Assembly: GCA_965237875.1 (NCBI GenBank)
Contig: CBDEGP010000002.1
Location: 1,860,001 to 1,924,000 of the forward strand
Length of the DNA: 64,000 bases
Origin: DAOUJI01 sp965237875
Lineage (GTDB): Bacteria > Chloroflexota > Dehalococcoidia > Lucifugimonadales > JAGWBF01
Reading direction: 5' to 3'
This document shows, piece after piece, positions 44,056-52,748 of this stretch (the stretch's first letter is position 1; each line of letters opens with the position of its first letter). A program made the translations under genes and the position numbers. A model generated the notes under the pieces. It ran no database searches, was not told where the DNA came from, and was given only the letters and a program-made list of their open reading frames with translations.

Positions 44056-44081
44056 AGGCAAGAACTGAGGAGAAGAGAGCA

Positions 44082-44384
44082 ATGACTACAAGAGTAAGTG
44101 CAGCATACGCCAAGGCGCAGCTTTCGTCGTTGGCCGCTGCGGTGGCCTACGGAGGTGAGCGAGTGATCATCGAGCGTCGCGGCAAGCCGTTGGCGGCTCT
44201 TGTGAGCGTGGACGACCTGGAACGGTTGGAGGCGGAGCGGACGACTTCCACGCGGCCGCAAGGGGCCTTAGCGCTGGTGGGGGCTTGGCGAGAGGTCGAT
44301 GATGAAGTCATAGATGCTCTAATCGAGGACATCTATGCCCAGCGTGACCAAGAATTCGGCCGCGAGGTTCAACTCGAAGTCTAA
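44082..44384 (+). CDS. Phd/YefM-family antitoxin
   Basis: 100 residues. The N-terminal half has the Phd/YefM DNA-binding fold: VSAAYAKAQLSSLAAAVAYGGERVIIERRGKPLAALVSVDDLERLE. The C-terminal acidic stretch (VIDALIEDIYAQRD) would wrap around the toxin. The stop codon overlaps the toxin start (TAATG), typical of a coupled pair. GAGGAG precedes the ATG. An operator palindrome sits in the promoter, so autoregulation is likely. Confidence 0.9.
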   Translation: MTTRVSAAYAKAQLSSLAAAVAYGGERVIIERRGKPLAALVSVDDLERLEAERTTSTRPQGALALVGAWREVDDEVIDALIEDIYAQRDQEFGREVQLEV

Positions 44385-44800
44385 TGTACCTCCTGGACAC
44401 GGACATCCTGAGCAATCTCCTCAAACGTACGCCCTCAACAGTGTTAATCGCTAAACTGGCGTCCGAGCCGTCGGAAAGCCAGTTCACGTCCAGCATTACC
44501 CTTGGTGAACTGCTCTATGGAGCCTCCAGGCTTGGGCCGCGTGGCGACCGTCTTCTGGAACGCGTGGAAAGGACACTGCTTCCGAATCTGCCCATACTTG
44601 CCTTTGACGCAGCCGCCGCACGTCGTTATGGTGAGGTCAAGGCGGCGTTGGAGCGGCAGGGAACGCCCATAGGCGAGGCGGACCTCCGAATCGGAGCAAT
44701 CGCACTGGCCCGCGGGCTAACGATGGTGACAGGCAACGTCGGCCACTTCGAAAAAATTCCCGGGCTGGCAGTTGAGAATTGGTTGGAAGAGCACGGGTAG
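44384..44800 (+). CDS. vapC: VapC-type PIN-domain toxin
   Basis: 138 residues. A PIN-domain ribonuclease that would cleave tRNA or rRNA. The acidic residues of the active site appear as Asp5/Asp7 (LLDTD), Glu in SITLGELLYGA, and Asp in GEADLRIGAIAL. The C-terminus has TGNVGHFEKIPGLAVENW, the usual VapC ending. Gene order, overlap and size all support a VapBC-like pair with a Phd-type antitoxin. The pair follows an A/T-rich helicase gene and probably arrived by transfer. Confidence 0.93.
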   Translation: MYLLDTDILSNLLKRTPSTVLIAKLASEPSESQFTSSITLGELLYGASRLGPRGDRLLERVERTLLPNLPILAFDAAAARRYGEVKAALERQGTPIGEADLRIGAIALARGLTMVTGNVGHFEKIPGLAVENWLEEHG

Positions 44801-44891
44801 CTTGCTAATCGGACCTGAGCGCCGGGCCCGGACCTCAGTCGACCATCGCTTTTACCGGCCTTCCCACGACCCGGTTCTCAAATACTCCGCG

Positions 44892-45575
44892 TTAGTCGTC
44901 TCCCGCTGGTTGCTCTTCCGCCAAGGGCGAGGACGCAACCTCTGCGACAGGGCGAAGCCTGTTCAATAGTCGATCTTTAATACGGACGAGCAACATTGCG
45001 ACCGCTAAGATCAGACGCAACGCAAACTCCAAAACAATTAGGAACCCCAGATAGTAGAGGATGGTCTCGCTGTGACTCTCAGCCTCTTTCAGGATTTCCA
45101 GAGAATCTGAAATCCTGAAAAACGACGCGTCAATTAGGAAGATGGCCAGAACCGCGAATGGAAGGATTTTGGCCAAGTCCTTGGACAGGTCTTCGTTGTA
45201 GTACGCTGCCATACGAATGGCGCTCACCGTGGCCAGCGCCATCAGCAGTACGTCTGAGAAGGACTGCCCTTTTGCGAGGAAGGTGAGTATTACAGTGAGG
45301 ACTGCGAACCAGAAAAACGCGAAGACCGGAAACAGAATAATATACTCGACGATGTACAACGTGAAGTCTACGAAGGCTCGCACCCATCTATGCCGCGACT
45401 TTTCATGTTGGGTCAGGTTCAACTGGAACATGTCCCTGGAGGCCACGAACCGGTAGAACCTGAAGACAAAGACCGCGTACACGGTCATGCCGAGGATGTA
45501 AACCAAGACAGGTCGCAGCAAATCGAGGGCGTCACGAATATCCAGCCCGTTGGGGAATATGTCGTTAATTTCCAT
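44892..45575 (-). CDS. Orphan membrane protein
   Basis: A 227-residue protein with about four membrane-spanning regions: residues 20-45 (LLRPVLVYILGMTVYAVFVF), 68-102, 135-155 and 170-195. There is a cytoplasmic C-terminal tail rich in Pro and acidic residues. The segment SRHRWVRAFVDFTLYIVEYIILFP links a charged loop to a helix. I recognise no family. It is convergent with the toxin gene (91 bp apart), has lower GC than the surrounding core genes and likely belongs to the same acquired patch. Confidence 0.7.
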   Translation of the reverse strand: MEINDIFPNGLDIRDALDLLRPVLVYILGMTVYAVFVFRFYRFVASRDMFQLNLTQHEKSRHRWVRAFVDFTLYIVEYIILFPVFAFFWFAVLTVILTFLAKGQSFSDVLLMALATVSAIRMAAYYNEDLSKDLAKILPFAVLAIFLIDASFFRISDSLEILKEAESHSETILYYLGFLIVLEFALRLILAVAMLLVRIKDRLLNRLRPVAEVASSPLAEEQPAGDD

Positions 45576-45835
45576 AAGTCTCGTCCTTCATCGGTGAACT
45601 ACTGGCCATTGGTGCGGTTGCAGCATGTTGGTGTGTCATCCAGAAGCGGTCGTTGCAGGCTCATAGGATTTCGCTCAGTCAAACCGAAGGTTGGATCGAT
45701 AAGGATGACTCTTCCCAACCGCATCTAACGCCCTACCCGAAATCATTTTACAGTTTCATAAGTTGCGGCCGCATAGCGGAAACGCTGGTTTTTTGGTAGA
45801 CAAGTTGTCCGAACAGTTGTAGGCGGCCGCTCGCG

Positions 45836-45864
45836 TTGACAGGGAAATACGGCGGGTGTATCAT
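45836..45864 (+). promoter_or_regulatory. Strong sigma-70-like promoter of the DUF1800-DUF1501 operon
   Basis: A perfect TTGACA (45836-45841), 17 bp and TATCAT (45859-45864). A second TATAAT stands at 45879-45884 without a clear -35. The leader to the ATG at 46034 is about 160 nt. Confidence 0.7.
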
Positions 45865-45945
45865 CGGGGCAGAATCGTTATAATCTGCGAATTGCTTCTG
45901 AACACTCAACAGCACACTTCCGAAACAAGATAGAGCCGGAACTAC

Positions 45946-45978
45946 GCTGGCCTCCGGAGGAGGCCAGCTTGTCTTTCT
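45946..45978 (+). terminator. Terminator-like hairpin in the DUF1800 leader
   Basis: GCTGGCCTCC and GGAGGCCAGC make a 10-bp stem around GGA, followed by the T-rich TTGTCTTTCT. It lies between promoter and gene, so it could be an attenuator or a leaky terminator. No riboswitch class was recognised upstream of it. Confidence 0.55.
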
Positions 45979-46033
45979 CCCAAGAGTAGACGTTAGCCGC
46001 CAATCGAGGGAAATCCTTCTTAGGAGGCGTCAA

Positions 46034-47443
46034 ATGACGGAAACTAAAGACATCGCGCTGATGGCCCACTTGATGCGGCGGGCAGGGTTTGGCGCCCCTT
46101 ATGACGAAATCGAGGAACGGGCTGCAAAAGGGTACGAAGCAACGGTGGAGGAACTCCTGGACCCCGACGAACAGCCCGCCCTGGACATAGCCCTCCTGAC
46201 CCGGTATTTCGGCGAATGGAGAGACCTTGTGGCCGAGGACGGGAACCAGTCCTACTGGACCTTCCGGATGATCAACACCATGCGTCCGCTGGAGGAGAAG
46301 ATCGCCCTGTTCTGGCACGGAATCTTCTGTGTCGGAAACTCCAAGTGCGAGCACGGCCGCCAGATTCAGATTCAGCTGGACAAGTTCCGGCGGTACGGCA
46401 TGGGCAACTTCCACGACCTCCTCATGCTGCTGGCCACCGACCCGGCCATGACCTTCTACCTGGACAACTGCCTCAGTCATAAGGGTTCCATCAACGAGAA
46501 CTGGGGCAGGGAGCTCCTGGAACTCTTCTCCATGGGCGTGGGCAAAGACGGGGAGGACAATTACACCGAAGAGGACGTGAAGGAGTGCGCCCGGGCCTTC
46601 ACCGGGTGGACCATCACCAACGCCATACCCAGATATCCCTTCGGCAGGTACGAGTCTCACTTCATCTACAACCAGCAGGACCACGACAATGAAGAGAAGA
46701 CCTTCCTGGGGCAGACCGGCCGCTTCAACGGCGAGGACGTAATCGACATCATCTGCGGCAGACCGGCCACGGCGCGCTTCGTCTCAAGGCACCTGTACAA
46801 CTTCTTCGTAGCCGACGAACCCCAAGTCCCGTCATGGAAACACACCGAGCCTATGGACATGGATGCCATCAAAGAGTTGGAGGACGAATACTACCGGTCC
46901 AACTACAACATCAAGTCCATGCTGAGGTTGATGTTCAACTCCCAGTGGTTCAAAGACGCCCGGTTCAAGAAGGTGAAAAGCCCGGCGGAGACCGTGGTGG
47001 GCATGATAAGGCTGGTGGGGGACCACAAGACCCCCAGGCCCGACTTCTACCAGGTTTCCAACGAGATCAAGTACATGGGTCAGTCCCTGCTCAACCCCCC
47101 CACAGTGGAAGGCTGGCACACCGGCCATGAGTGGATTGACAGCGGGACCCTGGTGGAGAGGGTCAACTTCAACGCGGACCAGGTGGGCAACACCAGCCTG
47201 CCGGGAGTGCGGTCCATCATCGACAAAGTGGCGTCGGAAGGTTCGACAATATCGGCCGAACGGCTGGTGGACCGGTGCCTGGAGCTCCTGGGCCACTACG
47301 CGCTGTCCGAGGAGCACAAGAGCAAGCTTGTAGCCACCGCCCAGCGTTGGGGCGAGCTTGTGCCTGGAACGGAAGAGTTCTCCCAGCGCGTGGGGCAGAC
47401 GCTTCAGCTGCTCGTGGCGACCCAAGAGTACATCTTCGAATAG
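46034..47443 (+). CDS. DUF1800 domain protein
   Basis: 469 residues. The start ALMAHLMRRAGFGAPYDEIEERAAKGYEATVEELLDPD is the family N-terminus (lLnRatfGpt..e...l...G...wl.eqL). Further motifs are the WRDLVAEDGNQSYWTFRMINT region, LFWHGIFC and NENWGRELLELFSMG. The C-terminus has NTSLPGVRSIIDKV. DUF1800 and DUF1501 genes are often paired. By sequence, DUF1501 proteins are related to sulfatases/alkaline phosphatases, and the role of the pair is unknown. No signal peptide is visible. AGGAGGCG lies before the ATG. Confidence 0.9.
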   Translation: MTETKDIALMAHLMRRAGFGAPYDEIEERAAKGYEATVEELLDPDEQPALDIALLTRYFGEWRDLVAEDGNQSYWTFRMINTMRPLEEKIALFWHGIFCVGNSKCEHGRQIQIQLDKFRRYGMGNFHDLLMLLATDPAMTFYLDNCLSHKGSINENWGRELLELFSMGVGKDGEDNYTEEDVKECARAFTGWTITNAIPRYPFGRYESHFIYNQQDHDNEEKTFLGQTGRFNGEDVIDIICGRPATARFVSRHLYNFFVADEPQVPSWKHTEPMDMDAIKELEDEYYRSNYNIKSMLRLMFNSQWFKDARFKKVKSPAETVVGMIRLVGDHKTPRPDFYQVSNEIKYMGQSLLNPPTVEGWHTGHEWIDSGTLVERVNFNADQVGNTSLPGVRSIIDKVASEGSTISAERLVDRCLELLGHYALSEEHKSKLVATAQRWGELVPGTEEFSQRVGQTLQLLVATQEYIFE

Positions 47444-47458
47444 GTGAGGAGGCCTGAC

Positions 47459-48592
47459 ATGTCCGGCGACAAGAAAGACACCGTGCTGGCAGTGCTCCAG
47501 CTTTCCGGCGGCAACGACGGCATGAACACCGTCGTGCCCTACGGAGACCCCCTATACTTCGACAACCGGCAGAACGTAAGGGTGCCGGAGGAGCAGGTCA
47601 TCCCGATAAACGACTACCTGGGCTTCAACCCCAACATGGTCCCGCTCAAAGACCTCTGGGACATGGGCAAAGTGGCGATAATCCAGGGCGTCGGGTATCC
47701 CCACTGGGTAAGGACTCACTTCCGCTCGATGGACATCTGGCACACTTGCGAGCCGCAGAAGGTGGTCAACGAGGGGTGGCTTGGCAAGACTATACGGGAG
47801 TTGGACCCGGACAAAGAGAACGTGCTGACCGGCGTCAACTTCGGGCGGGGCCTTCCCAGGGCTTTGGCGGCGCCGGGCGTTCCGGTGGCCTCTGTCGGGG
47901 ACTTGGAGACCTACGGTCTGCTGACCGGAATGCCGGGCCAGGACCAACGGGAAGAGGCCCTGGAGGTGTTCTCCAACCTGTACACGCCGATGCTGGGCAG
48001 CAGCATGGTGATGGACTACATCACCCAAACGGGAATGGACGCCCTCAAGGGAGCCGACATCCTGGCGACTGCCCCCCAGCAGTACTCCTCCAACGTGGAA
48101 TACGCCCGGGACTCGGTGGCCCAATACGTAAGGAACATGGCTCAGGTGCACACGGCGGGGCTGGGGACCAGGGTCATGTACACCACCGCTCCATACAACA
48201 GCTTCGACACCCACGCCGGGGAGATGGCCAGCCACTCCAGGTTGTGGACCCAGACCTCCAGGACCGTCAGCGACTTCTACGCCGACCTCAAAGAGCACGA
48301 GGCTGGCGACAACGTGATATTGCTGCTCTTCTCCGAGTTCGGCCGCCGGGTCAGAGACAACGGGTCCGGCACCGACCACGGGGCCGCGGGCGTCGCCATG
48401 GTCATCGGCGAGAAAGTGAACGGCGGCCTCTACGGAGAGTATCCCTCCCTGAAAGAGGGCGACCTGATCGACGGAGACCTTGTTTACAACAACGACTTCC
48501 GGGGGGCCTACGCCACTATCCTGGAAAAGTGGCTGGGAGTGGACTCCAAAGCCGTTCTGGGAGACTCTTTCGAGCAACTGGACTTTATCTAG
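47459..48592 (+). CDS. DUF1501 domain protein
   Basis: 377 residues from the ATG at 47459, with GAGGAGG upstream (15 bp downstream of an in-frame alternative at 47444). The N-terminus VLAVLQLSGGNDGMNTVVPYGDPLYFDNR is the family signature (LRGG.DGLN.vvP). Other marks are SAT-like LLFSEFGRRVRDNGSGTDHGAAG, with the conserved FGR...N...GTDHG motif related to alkaline phosphatase-like metal sites. There is no signal peptide, although many relatives have a Tat signal. It follows the DUF1800 gene by 15 bp and precedes an NHL protein by 69 bp, so the three genes form one operon. Confidence 0.9.
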   Translation: MSGDKKDTVLAVLQLSGGNDGMNTVVPYGDPLYFDNRQNVRVPEEQVIPINDYLGFNPNMVPLKDLWDMGKVAIIQGVGYPHWVRTHFRSMDIWHTCEPQKVVNEGWLGKTIRELDPDKENVLTGVNFGRGLPRALAAPGVPVASVGDLETYGLLTGMPGQDQREEALEVFSNLYTPMLGSSMVMDYITQTGMDALKGADILATAPQQYSSNVEYARDSVAQYVRNMAQVHTAGLGTRVMYTTAPYNSFDTHAGEMASHSRLWTQTSRTVSDFYADLKEHEAGDNVILLLFSEFGRRVRDNGSGTDHGAAGVAMVIGEKVNGGLYGEYPSLKEGDLIDGDLVYNNDFRGAYATILEKWLGVDSKAVLGDSFEQLDFI

Positions 48593-48661
48593 CGAAAAAT
48601 CCCTTCCCCCGCCGGGGGAAGATCAGTATGGGGGCAAGACAGTCTCAGCGCGGAGGCGGCT

Positions 48662-49729
48662 ATGAGCATTGAAATTCACAGGGGCACATCGGTCGAACAC
48701 AAAATCAGGCCGGTCCAACAGCTGGAGCTCCACTACAGCCATACCATCGGTCGGTCGGACTTCTCGGGGCCCAGTTTCCGTTCGCCGGTGGGCATCGCCA
48801 GGGGAGAGGGTGACGTCGTTTACGTCGTCAGCCGCTCCACAGAGCCCCGACCCGACGGCAAGCGCATTACGGTGTTCACCTTGGGCGAAGACTACATCAC
48901 CGAGTTCGGCAAGGGGCACACGCCGAACGGGCCCGACCGCACCGCAGACGACGGGGCCATCGTTTGGCCTACGGACATTGCCGTGGACCGGGAAGACCAC
49001 AACGTTTTTCTAGCCGACGGGTGGCTGAACCGCATTTCCGTATTCAACGGCGACGGTGAATTCCTGGGCAAATGGGGAACACCGGGCAGCGGCGAGGGTG
49101 AAATATCCTATCCCGCGGGGCTTGCGTTCAACTCCCAGAATGAGCTTATAGTCGTGGACGGCGAGAACCATCGAGTCCAGAAGTTCACTAAAGGCGGCAA
49201 GTTCATCTCCTCCGTGGGAAGCCACGGGCAGGGAGAGGGCGAGTTCAACCTGCCCTGGGGAGTCGCCGCAGACAAGAATGACAACATATACGTGGCCGAC
49301 TGGGGCAACGACCGGGTCCAGAAACTGGGCTCCGACGGCTCCTTCCAGATGAGCATCGGAAGCGCCGGCGCCGGGGAAGGCGAGTTCCACAGGCCTTCGG
49401 ACGTGGCGGTTGACGGCGACGGCTTCATATACGTCACCGACTGGGGCAACGACCGCCTGGAGGTCTTCGACCGCAACGGCGGATTCGCCACCGAACGGAC
49501 GGGCGACTCGACCATGTCCAAGTGGGGCATAGAAAAGCTGAACGCAAACCCGGAGATGTGGGAGGTGCGGAAGACCGCCCAAGGCATGGAACGGGAGAAG
49601 ATGTTCTGGTCTCCCGTAGCCGTGGAGGTGGACGACGACAACAGGGTGTTCGTCGTCGAGTCGTCCCGCTCCCGGGTGCAGATATACGTGAAACAGGTCC
49701 CCTTCTTCTTCGAGCCGGGCAGACTCTAG
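48662..49729 (+). CDS. NHL-repeat beta-propeller protein
   Basis: 355 residues with at least four clear NHL blades (for example GEISYPAGLAFNSQNELIVVDGENHRVQKF, GEFNLPWGVAADKNDNIYVADWGNDRVQKL, GEFHRPSDVAVDGDGFIYVTDWGNDRLEVF). The N-terminal blades are less regular. GGAGG precedes the ATG. It is related to, but not a close copy of, the propeller at 37181-38089. No signal peptide is seen. It is third in the operon with DUF1800 and DUF1501 and may bind their product or partner. Confidence 0.82.
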   Translation: MSIEIHRGTSVEHKIRPVQQLELHYSHTIGRSDFSGPSFRSPVGIARGEGDVVYVVSRSTEPRPDGKRITVFTLGEDYITEFGKGHTPNGPDRTADDGAIVWPTDIAVDREDHNVFLADGWLNRISVFNGDGEFLGKWGTPGSGEGEISYPAGLAFNSQNELIVVDGENHRVQKFTKGGKFISSVGSHGQGEGEFNLPWGVAADKNDNIYVADWGNDRVQKLGSDGSFQMSIGSAGAGEGEFHRPSDVAVDGDGFIYVTDWGNDRLEVFDRNGGFATERTGDSTMSKWGIEKLNANPEMWEVRKTAQGMEREKMFWSPVAVEVDDDNRVFVVESSRSRVQIYVKQVPFFFEPGRL

Positions 49730-49779
49730 ACCGAAACATGAGACCTCCTCCAGGATGGAGGATTCAGGAGAACGAACAA

Positions 49780-50229
49780 TTGAATCAGAAGGATCTGGCC
49801 AACAAGTTCAGAAGGCTGGGCATCAGGTTGACGCCTCAACGCCTGGCTGTGGCGGAGGCGGTCATCAACTCCACCAGCCACCCCTCGGTCCAGGAGATTT
49901 ACGACAACGTGAGCGAGAGGTTCCCGTACATCACGCTGGCCACCGTGTATTCCACGTTGTCCGTGCTTCAGAAGAAGGGGCTGGTGCAGGAACTGCCCTT
50001 CCAGAAGCTGTCCCGCTATGACGCCAATCTCTCCCCCCACGCCAACCTGGTGTGCGTATCCTGCGACACCGTGGTGGACACGGACCTGGGGGTGGAGCAC
50101 ATCAACATTCTGCGCCGTACCTTGTCCGCCAACTCCGAGTTCGAGATAGCTTCACAGCGAGTGGACTTCTACGGGCTCTGCCCCTCATGCTCGATGGAAA
50201 AAGAAGAGGCCGGAGCCCTGGCCGACTAG
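49780..50229 (+). CDS. Fur/PerR-family metalloregulator
   Basis: 149 residues from a TTG at 49780 with AGGAG upstream. An ATG at 49738 would give an N-terminal extension but has no RBS. The winged helix is LGIRLTPQRLAVAEAVINST, HPSVQEIYDNV and TLATVYSTLSVLQKKGLVQEL. The structural zinc site is CVSC and CPSC. The regulatory metal site seems to include HANLVC and residues around RYDANLSPH. The family senses peroxide, iron, zinc or manganese. The PerR-like residue pattern is only suggestive. It follows the propeller gene by 50 bp and ends 4 bp past the convergent STAND gene's stop. Confidence 0.88.
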   Translation: MNQKDLANKFRRLGIRLTPQRLAVAEAVINSTSHPSVQEIYDNVSERFPYITLATVYSTLSVLQKKGLVQELPFQKLSRYDANLSPHANLVCVSCDTVVDTDLGVEHINILRRTLSANSEFEIASQRVDFYGLCPSCSMEKEEAGALAD

Positions 50230-52727
50230 CCGGACTCCGAGGCTGAATCCAGGACGGGGAGGATGTCGGTGTCGGAGACCTCGTTCCAGGCGTCCAGGAA
50301 GGCTTCTTCCCCCATAATCGACTTCAGCCGGGCCAGGTGAAGCGCGGCCCGCTCTTCAAGCGCCAGCCCATGCTCCCTGGCAGTCTCATAGGTATGGGCG
50401 ACATACCACACGGCGGCGGCATGTTCTCCGATCTGGTCGGCTAAAAGGCCCAGTTGTCCCCAGGAACTGGCCGCCGAAATCGGGTCATCCAGTTCGAGAA
50501 ACCCTTGAAGCGCCCATTCGTACCATTCTTGGGCCTCTTTGCCCCTGCGCTGAACATGGGCCGCTATGCCCAGGTGATGGGACGCGTGAGATTCTCCGGT
50601 GCGGTCGTTCACCTTACGGTACGCCGCCAGCGCCTTATTCAGAGACTCTTCCGCCTGCTGGTACTCCTCCAGCTTTAGAGCCAAAGCTCCCAACTGGAAG
50701 TGGTCGGCCGCTCCGCCCACGTCGTCTCCCATCTCCTCGTAGTTGTTGACGGCCCGTTCGTACCAGCCTATGGCGTCAGGATAGTTGTAGTGGGCCTGGG
50801 CTATGAGTCCCAAACGGTGGAATACGGCGGCGGCGGCCCCCCTGTCTTCCAACTGCTCGTACATCATCTGCGCCCGCAGGTAGTGGTCGAATGCGGCGTC
50901 CAGAAGCGACAGTCCTTCACAGGCCAAGCCAATCTGGTGCAGGCCCCTGGCCGTTTCCTGGTCGTCGCTCTCCGACTCCCTTATGGTGAGGGCCTTCTGG
51001 TGCCAGTCGCGGGCCTTCTCGTAATCGCCCTGGGCCTGGCTTATCAGGCCCAGCTGGTAGTAGTTGTCGGCGCTGTCTGTCTGGCTGTCGGAACGCTCAT
51101 TGACAACCAGCGACTTCTGCTGCCATTCCGCAGCCTGCTCGTACTCCTTACGGGCGTAAGCCACGATGCCCATCTGGTGGAAGACCGAAGCCAGCTGCAT
51201 CTCGACGTCTTCACCCTTTGCCGAAGCCAGGAAGTCCAGCATACGGCGGGCTGTCGCCTCGGCCTTGTCTATCTCATCCCTCTCCAGGGAGTCGCTTATT
51301 TCGGTGCCCTGGAGGTACACCCACAAGTCCCTGGCGCCCTCTTCCTTGTCCAACTCGGACTCGGGCCCCAGGGATTCCAGGATATGCGACCTCAGCCTGC
51401 GCAACTCCGGAATGCGAAGCTGCATCTTGTAGACCTGGCCGATGGGCTGCATGGCATACTGGACATATTCCCATTGGCGGCCCGCTTCAGCCAACTCCGT
51501 AACCCGCAGCAGGTTTGGTTCCTCGGCCAGCACACCGGTGACTGTGGACTCCGACTCCTCGGTGGATAGATTCTCCAGGAAATAGTCGCCAAGGCCGGCG
51601 TATACCCTGACCATCTCCTCTTCCAGCGCCCTGATTTGGCCGGAGTCCAGCAGCTGTCCCAGACGGCGCCTGAGGAAGGGCCAGACCGACGGTGGGGTCA
51701 GGTAGACGCTGGGAGACACCGAGTCCAGGACCCCGTGGTTGCGGGCCTCTCTGAGCAGCCCGCGGCAGGCGCCCCATCCCAGTTTCTCGCCCATAATCTT
51801 GGGGTAAGTCTCATCTTGAGTGATAAAGGTGAGAACATCCAGCAGCACCCGTTGGCGGAACAGGGATATGAACGGCAGGTGCTTCTGAGTCCGCTGGGTA
51901 AGCAGGGAGTAGGACAGTTCCAAGGCGCTGTCCAGCGCGTCGGGTTCCCGGGGAGGCCCGGTGCAGGAGCTCCATAGAAGTTGGACCAGCTCCCGGGCGT
52001 TATGGCCCTTCAGGTGAGTCAGAACCAAAGCCATAGCCATCGGGTTTCCCCTGAGCAAGTCCAGGAGCTCAGCGAAAGCCGTTTCGTCCTTAGGAGGATC
52101 AATCTTCGACTCTTCCAAGACACGGTCGGCCATCTGACGGCGGTCCTGCGGGGTAAGTCCGTCGAGCTCCACCGTCGCGAACTCCAGTCCGGCCCCGGAA
52201 AGCTTTGCCGGGTCCCTGCCGGTGACCAGTGTCTTTCCTCCGCCGGAAGACAGGTCTTTAAGAAGCTGAAGCAGCTCGTGCCATTCATCGTCGGGAAGGC
52301 GTTCCGAAGCGGCTTCGAAGTTGTCAAAGATGATGAGGCACGCGCCGCGGTGTGCGTAGTCCAGCAGCCACCGCCTCTGCTCCTCCATGTCCTTTTGGGC
52401 GAATGCGACGCCTGTGGCCGTGACGCCTATCTCGTGGAGGACCCTTGGAAGGCCGGCCCCGTATTCAAAGGTGACATAGGCGACCCCCTCGGAAGCGTCC
52501 CCGTCTTCCGCCACACGGCGGCCGTATCCCTGGGCCAGAGCAGTCTTGCCCACGCCGGGAGGGCCTGAGAGGACCACGACGGGGCTTTGCTGGAACGCCG
52601 AGTCCAGCCGCCGGAGGTCGTCGTCACGACCGACGAACCCGAATCTGCCTGCGTGGGGCGCTGCGGCTGCCGAATCGCCGCCGTCCTCGTCTGGCTGGCC
52701 GTGGGAATGATCGTGATGACTGACCAT
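50226..52727 (-). CDS. STAND-type NTPase with C-terminal TPR array
   Basis: 833 residues. The N-terminus is His-rich (HHDHSHG). The NTPase has Walker A GPPGVGKT at 55-62 and Walker B CLIIFDNFE, with a TGRDP sensor-like motif. A winged-helix-type linker follows (about 240-400). From about residue 470 to 790 there are tetratricopeptide-like repeats such as AEWQQKSLVVNERSD and YYQLGLISQAQGDYEKARDWHQKAL. STAND proteins act as signal-driven switches, including regulators and immunity proteins. No effector domain is visible at either end. Its 3' end overlaps the fur-like gene by 4 bp in a convergent arrangement. Confidence 0.82.
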   Translation of the reverse strand: MVSHHDHSHGQPDEDGGDSAAAAPHAGRFGFVGRDDDLRRLDSAFQQSPVVVLSGPPGVGKTALAQGYGRRVAEDGDASEGVAYVTFEYGAGLPRVLHEIGVTATGVAFAQKDMEEQRRWLLDYAHRGACLIIFDNFEAASERLPDDEWHELLQLLKDLSSGGGKTLVTGRDPAKLSGAGLEFATVELDGLTPQDRRQMADRVLEESKIDPPKDETAFAELLDLLRGNPMAMALVLTHLKGHNARELVQLLWSSCTGPPREPDALDSALELSYSLLTQRTQKHLPFISLFRQRVLLDVLTFITQDETYPKIMGEKLGWGACRGLLREARNHGVLDSVSPSVYLTPPSVWPFLRRRLGQLLDSGQIRALEEEMVRVYAGLGDYFLENLSTEESESTVTGVLAEEPNLLRVTELAEAGRQWEYVQYAMQPIGQVYKMQLRIPELRRLRSHILESLGPESELDKEEGARDLWVYLQGTEISDSLERDEIDKAEATARRMLDFLASAKGEDVEMQLASVFHQMGIVAYARKEYEQAAEWQQKSLVVNERSDSQTDSADNYYQLGLISQAQGDYEKARDWHQKALTIRESESDDQETARGLHQIGLACEGLSLLDAAFDHYLRAQMMYEQLEDRGAAAAVFHRLGLIAQAHYNYPDAIGWYERAVNNYEEMGDDVGGAADHFQLGALALKLEEYQQAEESLNKALAAYRKVNDRTGESHASHHLGIAAHVQRRGKEAQEWYEWALQGFLELDDPISAASSWGQLGLLADQIGEHAAAVWYVAHTYETAREHGLALEERAALHLARLKSIMGEEAFLDAWNEVSDTDILPVLDSASESG

Positions 52728-52748
52728 GATGGAGCTAGTATATCGTAC

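Larger units (their letters stand above)
45576..46033. other. 458-bp non-coding gap before the DUF1800 operon
   Basis: It holds no credible gene. The left part may contain the promoter of the membrane protein on the minus strand. The right part contains the strong promoter and leader hairpin listed separately. A run of six T lies at about 45790-45795, and the palindromic GCGGCCGC occurs twice near 45764 and 45824. Confidence 0.6.

Noticed and set aside
49738..49779. ATG start for the Fur-like gene at 49738
   Set aside because: It lacks a Shine-Dalgarno sequence. The TTG at 49780 has AGGAG and gives the usual PerR/Fur N-terminus.
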